A stretch of 6,367 nt of DNA, from the NCBI GenBank assembly GCA_016297585.1, contig JAEDGJ010000136.1, positions 1 through 6,367 on the forward strand, read 5' to 3'. Positions 1 through 5,711 of this stretch are shown here, piece after piece; position 1 is the stretch's first letter; every line of letters starts with the position of its first letter. This DNA is from Clostridiaceae bacterium (lineage in GTDB: Bacteria > Bacillota > Clostridia > Oscillospirales > QAMX01). The position numbers were made by a program, and so were the translations under genes. Under the pieces are notes generated by a model that searched no databases, was not told the DNA's origin, and saw nothing but the letters and a program-made list of their open reading frames with translations.

Positions 1-46
1 GAACGACCGATTCATCGATCTGTTCCCTGATTGATTTCTTTTCCAT
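1..46 (-). CDS. Start of a downstream operon gene, probably an oligopeptide ABC transporter ATPase (5' end only)
   Basis: Only the first 15 codons are present (MEKKSIREQIDESVV, then the window ends), so the product cannot be recognised from its own sequence. A good ribosome binding site (AGGTGA, 57-52) overlaps the end and TGA stop of the upstream oppC-type gene. The ATG follows that stop after 5 bases, so translation is probably coupled. In opp/dpp operons the gene after oppC normally encodes the OppD ATPase, and that is the positional guess here. The visible residues are charged and hydrophilic with no Walker or beta-strand motif yet. An ATPase would therefore need a short N-terminal extension before its first strand. 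A different cytoplasmic protein remains possible. Confidence 0.6.
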   Translation of the reverse strand, partial: MEKKSIREQIDESVV

Positions 47-51
47 CTTGC

Positions 52-1776
52 TCACCTCTTCATCTTCGGGTCAAAGGCGTCGCGCAGACCGTCGCCGATG
101 AAATTGAAGCCCAGAACCGTCAGCAGGATCAGAATACCGGCCGGAATCCAGACAAACGGATAATTCGTCAGAACATGCACGTCGTTGACGGCGTTGATGA
201 TGTTGCCCCAGGACGCATACGGATACTTGACGCCGAGTCCGAGGAAGGACAGCGTCGCCTCCGTCAGGATGATGCTGCCAAGACCCATCGTCGCGTAGAC
301 GATGAGCTGCGGGATGACGTTCGGCACGAGGTGCTTGAAGATGCGCCGGGAGACCGAAAGACCCGTCGCCTCCGCCGCGAGCATGAACTCCTGCTCACGA
401 AGCGACAGGATCTGACCTCTGACGACGCGCGCGATGCCCGGCCAGCCGGTCACGCCCAGGATCGCCATCATCACCATGATGCGCGCCGACGCGTCGATGC
501 GCATGCTGTCCATGACGGCGCCGATGATGATATACAGCGGCATCGTCGGGATGCAGTTGAAGATATCGACGATACGCATGATGATCTGGTCGACCCACTT
601 GCCGAAGTAGCCGGAGATACCGCCGAGGATGACGCCGAGAATCGTCTCGATGATGACGACGATGAAGCCGATGATCAGGGACACGCGGCCGCCGTACATC
701 AGACGGGTCAGGATGTCCATGCCGTAGCCGTCCGTGCCCAGCAGATGCGCCTTCGACGGCGCGCCGTAGGTATCGATGAGCTTCGTTTCCGTCTCCGTCT
801 TGATGTCATACTGATAGTCGCGGCGGACGATCGTGTAGGAAACCGTATTGCCGTCGGCGTCGGTGACGTCGAAATCATAGTTTCCCTCGTCGATCGCGTT
901 CGCGATCATCGATTTGAATTCCACGCTCAGGAACGAGCCCGCCACGGCGGGGGTCACGATCATATCCGACGCGTCGGCGAACGGCTCGCCCGTCCCGGCG
1001 TCGAGGATCGTCACGCTGTCCTCGTCCGTCTGCACGAGATAGCGCACGCCGTCGGCCTCAAACTCGGAAGCGCCGCTGTTGATCGCGCGCTGCGCCTCGA
1101 GCCGGAAGTCATAGGTGACGTCCGCGCCCTCATTATAGAGGTTATAGATGATCTTCGTCGCGAGTGCCACGTCCTGCTGCGCCGTGATGAGGATCGTCTT
1201 GCCGGCGTCCTTGATCGTGTAAAGGACGCCCTCCAGCTCAAACTCCGTTTCACCGGCCGAATGCGCCGCGATGAACGCATCCTCGAACGCCTCGGGCAGC
1301 TGTACGCCGTCCTCCGGCATCACGGAATAGATGCCCTTCAGCGCCATGGCGGTCGCGACCTGCGAATTGCCGCCGATGCGGTAGAAGTCCTCGCCCTCGT
1401 TCGTGATCTGATAGGTCGTACCGCCGGACTCAAAGCTGTCCTTCTGGTTGTTGATCGCCAGCACGAACTGTGCCTGTGCGGACGAGCTGAAGGAAGCGCC
1501 GTCCTTTTCATAGTAATAGAAGTTCCGGTTATACGTCGCGGAGGCGTAGTCCTTGACCATCATGCCGGTGGTGTAGAAGGTCTCGGTCTCGCGATACGGC
1601 ATCAGCACACCGCCCACAAACGAGAACAGGAACATGGCAATGATGATAATCGTGCCGACAATGGCCAGCCGGTTGCGCACAAAGCGCTTGATGACGAGCA
1701 TCGACGGGGACAGCACGCGCACGGTATGCTCCTGCGTCGTATTCGCTGCCGGCGCGTTCTTTTTATTGGCATCCAT
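52..1776 (-). CDS. oppC: OppC/DppC-type ABC transporter permease with a large extracytoplasmic repeat insert
   Basis: This is one of two channel-forming membrane subunits of a peptide/nickel-family ABC importer. Residues 23-60 match the OppC N-terminal region: SPSMLVIKRFVRNRLAIVG, then membrane helix 1 at about 36-59. The typical motif LLGTDGYGMDILTRLMYGGR lies at 345-364. The transmembrane permease domain follows at about 365-562. It contains the EAA cytoplasmic loop (about 463-486, AAEATG then LVPN) that contacts the ATPase, and the gene ends with the usual GDGLRDAFDP. Length is 574 aa against roughly 300 for the family. The excess is residues about 61-340, between helix 1 and the GTD motif, and is built of four degenerate repeats (separate entry). 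That places it outside the membrane. The start is supported by a GGGGGA ribosome site about 9 bases upstream and by the conserved N-terminus. It lies 18 bases after the oppB-type gene, in the same operon. The gene uses no TTA, CTA or TCA codons. Family assignment is sure; the substrate and the role of the insert are unknown. Confidence 0.95.
   Translation of the reverse strand: MDANKKNAPAANTTQEHTVRVLSPSMLVIKRFVRNRLAIVGTIIIIAMFLFSFVGGVLMPYRETETFYTTGMMVKDYASATYNRNFYYYEKDGASFSSSAQAQFVLAINNQKDSFESGGTTYQITNEGEDFYRIGGNSQVATAMALKGIYSVMPEDGVQLPEAFEDAFIAAHSAGETEFELEGVLYTIKDAGKTILITAQQDVALATKIIYNLYNEGADVTYDFRLEAQRAINSGASEFEADGVRYLVQTDEDSVTILDAGTGEPFADASDMIVTPAVAGSFLSVEFKSMIANAIDEGNYDFDVTDADGNTVSYTIVRRDYQYDIKTETETKLIDTYGAPSKAHLLGTDGYGMDILTRLMYGGRVSLIIGFIVVIIETILGVILGGISGYFGKWVDQIIMRIVDIFNCIPTMPLYIIIGAVMDSMRIDASARIMVMMAILGVTGWPGIARVVRGQILSLREQEFMLAAEATGLSVSRRIFKHLVPNVIPQLIVYATMGLGSIILTEATLSFLGLGVKYPYASWGNIINAVNDVHVLTNYPFVWIPAGILILLTVLGFNFIGDGLRDAFDPKMKR
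769..1476 (-). repeat. Four degenerate protein-level tandem repeats in the OppC extracytoplasmic loop
   Basis: Four units of about 55-60 residues lie at roughly 101-152, 162-216, 222-277 and 281-336 of the oppC-type product. Each shows a helix-like stretch ending in A-[IF/A]-x-x-(G), then F-E/D, a Gly, and an aromatic Tyr followed by [ILVT]-[IV]. Examples are QKDSFESGGTTYQI, AGETEFELEGVLYTI, SGASEFEADGVRYLV and a longer version ending SYTI. The anchor Phe residues are at 115, 179, 239 and 302, spaced 64, 60 and 63. After each motif comes another short strand-like segment (for example KTILI, DSVTIL). The DNA copies have diverged, so this is an old duplication rather than recent slippage. Inference: a chain of small alpha/beta modules projecting from the outer face of the permease. 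Confidence 0.7.
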
Positions 1777-1794
1777 CGCTTCTTTCCCCCTTCA

Positions 1795-2781
1795 TCAGTT
1801 GACTCGTACGCGCGGGTCGACCACGGCATACAGAATATCGGAAAGCAGGGTCCCGAGGAGTGTCAGTACCGCCATGAAAATCATATAGAACATCGAAAAC
1901 GGGATGTCGCCGGAAACCATCGCCTGATAGGAGGTCCATCCGATGCCCGGAATCTGGAACAGCGTCTCGGTGATCATCGCGCCGGAGAAAAGGCCCGGCA
2001 GCGTGCCGCCGACCAGCGTCACGATCGGGATCAGCGTGTTGCGGAACGCGTGGTAGTTGATCACGCGGCTCTCGGAGAGACCTTTGGCGCGCGCCGTGCG
2101 GATATAGTCCGAATTCAGGACCTCCAGCATGTTGGTGCGCGTATATCGCATCATAAAGCCGATGGATACGATGGTCAGCGTCAGCACCGGCAGTACAAAG
2201 TGGCGCACGACGTCGAAGAACTGTCCGACGGAAGAGAGCTGGTTATAATAGCGTCCCACCTTGCCGTACAGATCGAACCATCCGAGCTTTATGGAAAATC
2301 CAAGCTTTAAGAGGGTCGCAAAGAAGAAGGTCGGAAGAGAAATACCGATCAGCGCGATGACCGTGATCGTGTAATCGGTTTTGGAATACTGCTTTCTCGC
2401 GGAAAGAATGCCAAGGGGGATGGCGATCACGATCTCAAGCACGAAGGAAATCGCCGAAAGATAGAAGGAATCCCAGATTACGCTCTTGAATTTCTCCATA
2501 ACGGGGACATTATAGTACCAGGAATCGCCGAAATTGCCATGGAGCGCGTCGCCGAGCCACAGAATGAAGCCCTTCGGGATGCCGACATCCATGTGATAAA
2601 TCGCTTCGAGCTGCGCAAGCCACTCAAGATAACTCTTCGAGCCCGGCAGACTCGCGCGTTCACGTGCCAGCCGCTCGATATAGGACGTGGGAATACAGCG
2701 CATGATTGTATAAACAATCAACGCCACAAAAAACAGAATTACGACACTTAAACACAGTCGTTTGACAAGAAATTTCCACAT
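1795..2781 (-). CDS. oppB: OppB/DppB-type ABC transporter permease
   Basis: This is the second channel subunit, pairing with the OppC-type protein. At 328 aa it is of normal family length. Helix 1 is at about 9-29, followed by an extracytoplasmic stretch with HGNFGDSWYYNVPV (81-94), equivalent to the family's G-x-F-G-x-S motif. The permease core runs from about 100 to 320. Its EAA loop (225-248: DYIRTARAKGLSESRVINYH, followed by N and a Leu/Ile-Pro) should dock with an ATPase. Pro-Gly-Ile-Gly (278-281) and the C-terminal VDPRVRVN are typical of OppB. The ATG has a clear ribosome site (GAGGTGG, 2792-2786) close upstream. Two TGA stops stand back to back in frame (1797-1792). The gene lies 186 bases after the binding protein, across a hairpin, and 18 bases before oppC. 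Confidence 0.95.
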   Translation of the reverse strand: MWKFLVKRLCLSVVILFFVALIVYTIMRCIPTSYIERLARERASLPGSKSYLEWLAQLEAIYHMDVGIPKGFILWLGDALHGNFGDSWYYNVPVMEKFKSVIWDSFYLSAISFVLEIVIAIPLGILSARKQYSKTDYTITVIALIGISLPTFFFATLLKLGFSIKLGWFDLYGKVGRYYNQLSSVGQFFDVVRHFVLPVLTLTIVSIGFMMRYTRTNMLEVLNSDYIRTARAKGLSESRVINYHAFRNTLIPIVTLVGGTLPGLFSGAMITETLFQIPGIGWTSYQAMVSGDIPFSMFYMIFMAVLTLLGTLLSDILYAVVDPRVRVN

Positions 2782-2848
2782 ACAACCACCTCATTCGCAA
2801 AAGACCCGGCAGATCGGAAACCGGCGCCGCTACGCATCGTTATGTGTA

Positions 2849-2883
2849 ATTATACGGTATTTTTTATTTCGTCCGATAAGCGC
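2849..2883 (-). promoter_or_regulatory. Possible secondary promoter before oppB
   Basis: On the minus strand an exact TATAAT lies at 2854-2849, in an A/T-rich patch about 68 bases upstream of the oppB-type start. No good -35 box stands at 16-18 bases; the best weak match is TTATCG at a 19-base spacing. If used, it would add permease transcription downstream of the hairpin. The A/T-rich patch could also be chance. Confidence 0.3.
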
Positions 2884-2916
2884 GGAAGGGGAAGCGATAT
2901 GCATTCCCCTTCCGCG
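2881..2916 (-). promoter_or_regulatory. Intercistronic stem-loop between binding-protein and permease genes
   Basis: A perfect 13-bp inverted repeat (CGCGGAAGGGGAA at 2881-2893, its complement at 2904-2916) encloses a 10-base loop. It begins about 50 bases after the stop of the binding-protein gene. No U-tract follows on the minus strand (the next bases are CTTATCGGACG), so it is not a standard terminator. By analogy with other importer operons, such a hairpin can protect the 3' end of the binding-protein mRNA or reduce read-through into the permeases, giving excess binding protein. A weaker bulged hairpin (AACCCCGTCG pairing with CGACG...GGGTT, 2919-2949) precedes it. Confidence 0.7.
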
Positions 2917-2967
2917 TAAACCCCGTCGTTTGCTGCGACGTCAAGGGTTCTTCACTTGCTTTTGCTT

Positions 2968-5391
2968 TCAGTTCATCTCGATAAGCTCGATCTCGCTCAT
3001 CCAGCCCCAGTAAGTGGTGATGTCCGGCGTAACGGTATCCATGTTGATACGCTCCGGGCTGAACGCCACGATGTTCTGACGCTGATAGCTCGGGACCTCG
3101 ACCGCCCAGTCGATGATGATATCGAGGCAGGCCTTGTAAACGGTCTTGCGGTAGCTCTGGTCGTCGCTCTGACGCGCTTCGACGATCAGACGGTCAAGCT
3201 CTTCGTCCGCGATGTGGTAGTGGTTGGAATCGGAGCCGCCCTTACCGACGATGCCGGAGCTGTGGTAAACCTGATACATATCCGGATCGATCGTCGCGCC
3301 CCAGGCCGCGCACCAGAGTTCCTGAGAGCCGGCGTCCAGCTTATCCCAAAGCTCGTTGGAATCCGCCGGGTCGTTGATGACGAGTTCGATGCCGATCGTC
3401 TCAAGCGCAGCCTTCGTATTGGAAACGATCATGAAGGACGGGTGGTCGCCCGCGCCGTCGGCCGGGATGATGACTTCGTAGGACATCTTCGCGCCTTCGG
3501 GAGCCGCGGTGAACTTACCGGAAGCCTCGTCGAAGGTATATCCCGCAGCCTTCAGGTAGCCGACAGCGGCATCCAGCGCGGCGGCGTACTTGGCATCCGC
3601 ATCCATGTCGTCGGTGTAGATCGAGTTGCCGTCGACGTCCGTCGAGAACGCATAACGGTAGTCCGCGTCGGACTTCTGCGGAGCGGCCCAGGAGGTGTTG
3701 GAGATCGGGTACTGGATCACGGACGCGGCATCGCCGTAGTAGCTGTCGATGGAGATGTCACGGTAAACCGCGAGAACGGTCGCAAACGCGCGGCGCAGGT
3801 TCTTGGACGCCTCGGACGAAGGATCGCCGCCGACGTTCATCGTATCGGCGTTCATGCCGATATAGCCGTAGCCGAGGTTGTCGACGCTGGCGATGGAGAT
3901 CGTGTCACCGGCCAGCTCGCCGTTGGAGTTGTAGCCGCGGATGGCTTCGAAGTTGGTCTTGTTGCCGTTGACCTCACCGGCGTCGGCCGTGCCCTGCGCA
4001 ATACCGGGCAGCACGTCGGCGGTGGAGGACTCGATGAACTGGACGTACTTGGTCTTCGGGCAGCCCTTGTAGTAGTTTTCGTTGGCCTCGAAGTAGACGA
4101 CCTTATCGGCATACTCAACGAACTTGTACGCGCCGGCGCCGACCGGGGTGGTGGTCTTCGAAAGCACGCTGCTCAAGTCGCCGCGGGTGAAGCCGAACTG
4201 GTTGTTGTCGTAATCATAGAGGGATTCGTCGCCGTAGTAGTGCATCGGGGCGACCTGGATGCCAAGGATGGAGTAGACGGCCGGGGCGGAGTAGCCCTTC
4301 GTCTGGATCTGAACGGTGTACTCGTCGATCTTCTTGATGCCCTCGATGTTCGGGACCTCTTCGCCTTCGAGCTCACTGATGGCGTTGTCGAACAGATACT
4401 GCTCGGCCATGCCGTAGACGTCTTCCTCTAAGTAATCTTCGGCGCCGCCGTAGCCGACGCCCAGAAGCTTCCAATCCATGCCGTACTCTTCGAGGACCTT
4501 CGCGAGGACGTCCTCTTCCTTTTCGACGGCGGTGGAATCGTATTCGGTATCGGTGCCGTAGAAGACATAGAACAGATCCTTGGCAACCGGATACGCCTCG
4601 GTGTACTTCGCGTAGGAGGGATTGCCGTACAGGCTCTTGACCCAGTCAAGCTCGCTGGTCAGGATGCCGGCGACAAAGTCGGTCAGCTGCTGCGCAAACT
4701 CATCGTTCGGCTCGGCAACCAGCGCCGCGACGTCGTCCGCGCTGATTTCGACGCCTTCCGCGAGGGAGTTGTTGTACTGATAGTTGGTCAGACCGATGAT
4801 CGGATAGGAGTTCAGCGTGGTGGAACCGACATAGGACGGATCGAGGTAGACATAATAGTTAAAGATCACGTCGTCCGCGGTCACGGGCTTGCCGTCGGAG
4901 AACACCAGATCCTTCCGCAGCTCGGCGGTATAGGTGGTGATGTCGGACGTTTCGTCATATTCAACCTTGAGGTCAGCGGCGCCGGTGTAAGTATACATCG
5001 TGCCGTTGTACTCGCGCTGCTCGCCCTCGATCGCGTTGTAGACGATACCGCCGCTGCGGTCGGTCGTCATCAGGCTGATCTGCGTCATGGAGACGACATC
5101 CTGGTCATAGCCGGTGTCGGCAACATACGGCGAGAACTTCTGGGAGAAGGGGCTGTACGCCACGACAAGCGGAACGTCAACAGCCGGAGCGGCGGTCGTC
5201 GCCTCGGTGGTCGCGGCAGTGGTCGCCGCAGTCGTAGCGGCGGTCGTGGCGGCGGTCGTCGCAGCCGTGGTCGCCGCGGTCGTCGCAGCCGTCGTGGACT
5301 GCGAGCCGTTGCCGGAGCAGGCCGCGAGGCCGACGCACATCAGCGCGGCAAGAGCCAGCGCCAGAACGCGCGCAAAGGTTTTGTTCTTCAT
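2968..5391 (-). CDS. oppA: Family-5 (oligopeptide/dipeptide-type) substrate-binding lipoprotein of an ABC transporter
   Basis: This is the solute receptor of the importer, anchored to the outer face of the membrane. Residues 1-25 form a lipoprotein signal (MKNKTFARVL, hydrophobic core, lipobox LAAC with Cys25). A (Thr-Thr-Ala-Ala)-type linker follows at 33-68, and the binding domain starts near 73. Family-5 hallmarks are LVFSDGKPVTADDV (162-175), TPVGAGAYKFVEY (415-427), and LETIGIEL (663-670) with AAWGATIDPDMY (695-706). The length is 807 aa against about 500-600 usually. Residues about 206-345, between the family's YLDP region and IKKIDEYTVQI, look like extra sequence rich in Asp, Glu and Tyr. 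The start is fixed by GGAGG at 5405-5401, 9 bases before the ATG, and by the signal peptide. The gene is first in the operon, under a strong promoter. The substrate (peptide, nickel, sugar or other) cannot be told, and the symbol is by family only. Confidence 0.93.
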   Translation of the reverse strand: MKNKTFARVLALALAALMCVGLAACSGNGSQSTTAATTAATTAATTAATTAATTAATTAATTEATTAAPAVDVPLVVAYSPFSQKFSPYVADTGYDQDVVSMTQISLMTTDRSGGIVYNAIEGEQREYNGTMYTYTGAADLKVEYDETSDITTYTAELRKDLVFSDGKPVTADDVIFNYYVYLDPSYVGSTTLNSYPIIGLTNYQYNNSLAEGVEISADDVAALVAEPNDEFAQQLTDFVAGILTSELDWVKSLYGNPSYAKYTEAYPVAKDLFYVFYGTDTEYDSTAVEKEEDVLAKVLEEYGMDWKLLGVGYGGAEDYLEEDVYGMAEQYLFDNAISELEGEEVPNIEGIKKIDEYTVQIQTKGYSAPAVYSILGIQVAPMHYYGDESLYDYDNNQFGFTRGDLSSVLSKTTTPVGAGAYKFVEYADKVVYFEANENYYKGCPKTKYVQFIESSTADVLPGIAQGTADAGEVNGNKTNFEAIRGYNSNGELAGDTISIASVDNLGYGYIGMNADTMNVGGDPSSEASKNLRRAFATVLAVYRDISIDSYYGDAASVIQYPISNTSWAAPQKSDADYRYAFSTDVDGNSIYTDDMDADAKYAAALDAAVGYLKAAGYTFDEASGKFTAAPEGAKMSYEVIIPADGAGDHPSFMIVSNTKAALETIGIELVINDPADSNELWDKLDAGSQELWCAAWGATIDPDMYQVYHSSGIVGKGGSDSNHYHIADEELDRLIVEARQSDDQSYRKTVYKACLDIIIDWAVEVPSYQRQNIVAFSPERINMDTVTPDITTYWGWMSEIELIEMN
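5188..5295 (-). repeat. Nine 12-base units encoding a Thr-Thr-Ala-Ala linker
   Basis: Nine in-frame 12-base units encode eight TTAA tetrapeptides and one TTEA (eighth unit), residues 33-68 of the binding lipoprotein, just after the lipidated Cys25. Units differ mostly by silent changes (ACG/ACC/ACT for Thr; GCG/GCC/GCT for Ala), so the peptide pattern is kept while the DNA has drifted. Such Thr-rich segments usually act as flexible tethers holding the binding domain off the membrane. Copy number may vary between strains. Confidence 0.9.
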
Positions 5392-5411
5392 CTTTCAAAT
5401 CCTCCAATTTT

Positions 5412-5438
5412 TTCCCGGACGCCGCAGGCCTCCGGAAA
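5412..5438 (-). promoter_or_regulatory. Stem-loop in the 5' leader of the binding-protein mRNA
   Basis: In the transcript, UUUCCGGA (5438-5431) pairs with UCCGGGAA (5419-5412) as an 8-bp stem including one G-U pair. A G-G mismatch follows, then an inner GCC/GGC stem with a three-base loop. It begins about 10 bases after the predicted transcription start and ends 6 bases before GGAGG. Leader hairpins of this kind often stabilise mRNA against 5'-end decay. A role in gating the ribosome site is possible but not shown. No known riboswitch consensus was recognised, and the leader is short (about 57 bases). Confidence 0.55.
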
Positions 5439-5454
5439 GGTTTTGAACGATGAA

Positions 5455-5483
5455 ATTATACCATTTTCCGATTCATTTGTCAA
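5455..5483 (-). promoter_or_regulatory. Strong sigma-A promoter of the opp-like operon
   Basis: The minus strand has an exact TTGACA (5483-5478), a 17-base spacer and an exact TATAAT (5460-5455). The spacer ends in TGG, giving an extended -10. A run of A/T bases upstream of the -35 box could act as an UP element. Transcription should start near 5448, leaving a leader of about 57 bases. This is the full vegetative consensus, so high basal expression is expected unless a regulator intervenes. Confidence 0.92.
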
Positions 5484-5494
5484 TAAAAATAAAT

Positions 5495-5516
5495 CAAAAC
5501 ATAACACTCTGTTTTG
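5495..5516. promoter_or_regulatory. 7-8-7 dyad just upstream of the operon promoter, possible regulator site
   Basis: CAAAACA (5495-5501) and TGTTTTG (5510-5516) form a perfect inverted repeat with an 8-base spacer. It lies 11 bases upstream of the -35 box, about -47 to -68 from the predicted start. The arm size and position suit a dimeric activator or repressor. The arms are A/T-rich in an A/T-rich region, so chance is a real alternative. No known operator consensus was recognised. Confidence 0.3.
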
Positions 5517-5654
5517 CGCTGTTTTTTTGATTTTTCTCAGGTCTTTTCTTATATTTTCCCCCGATTCCCGGTTTTATTCATCGATTATTCACCTCTGTAC
5601 CGTTTATTGGCGTTTCGCACAAAAAACGCTGTTTTTCACAACTTCTGTGAGGGT

Positions 5655-5693
5655 AAAAAAGCGCGGAATGCAAATTTGTGCATTCCGCGCTTT
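5655..5693 (-). terminator. Intrinsic terminator of the sugar-type ATPase gene
   Basis: On the minus strand a perfect 15-bp stem (AAAGCGCGGAATGCA at 5693-5679 with its complement at 5672-5658) has a 6-base loop. The stem's last three T residues continue into a run of six T (5660-5655). It begins 18 bases after the ATPase stop codon. This is a textbook factor-independent terminator and separates the ATPase from the opp-like operon. Confidence 0.93.
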
Positions 5694-5711
5694 GAAAAAC
5701 AGAGGTTAAAC

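Larger units (their letters stand above)
5392..5711 (-). other. Intergenic control region between the sugar-type ATPase and the opp-like operon
   Basis: This 320-base stretch has no credible gene and is much richer in A/T than its surroundings. Read on the minus strand it contains, in order: the ATPase terminator (5693-5655), an A/T-rich stretch (about 5654-5517) with nothing firmly recognisable, a 7-8-7 dyad (5516-5495), the promoter (5483-5455), a leader hairpin (5438-5412) and the GGAGG ribosome site (5405-5401). A 10-base direct repeat, CGCTGTTTTT on the plus strand, occurs at 5517-5526 and 5627-5636 and may be chance. Confidence 0.8.

Noticed and set aside
31..2310. 759-codon open frame on the plus strand
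   Set aside because: It is exactly codon-aligned antisense to the oppC- and oppB-type genes. It is open only because the sense genes avoid TTA, CTA and TCA. Its translation is Arg/Asp/His-rich without recognisable domains, and both sense genes are certain.
2956..4431. 491-codon open frame on the plus strand
   Set aside because: It is codon-aligned antisense to the binding-protein gene and ends where the sense gene has its TTA codon for Leu321. It shows Val/Asp/Arg-rich composition typical of antisense shadows.
5114..5446. Plus-strand frame with a Val-Val-Ala-Ala repeat
   Set aside because: The repeat is just the complement of the Thr-Thr-Ala-Ala linker of the lipoprotein. The frame then runs through the signal peptide and leader region.
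5392..5450. Riboswitch in the binding-protein leader
   Set aside because: The predicted leader is only about 57 bases and holds a single simple hairpin. No conserved riboswitch core was recognised.
5517..5636. Direct repeat CGCTGTTTTT (5517-5526 and 5627-5636) and a GCGTTT/AAACGC inverted repeat (5610-5629) as regulatory sites
   Set aside because: They are short and T-rich in an A/T-rich stretch far from the promoter, with no match to a known operator. Chance is sufficient.
5443..5709. 88-codon plus-strand frame in the intergenic region, starting with TTG
   Set aside because: It overlies the promoter, the dyad and the terminator hairpin. It has a poor start, and its Phe/Leu-rich translation is what A/T-rich non-coding DNA gives.
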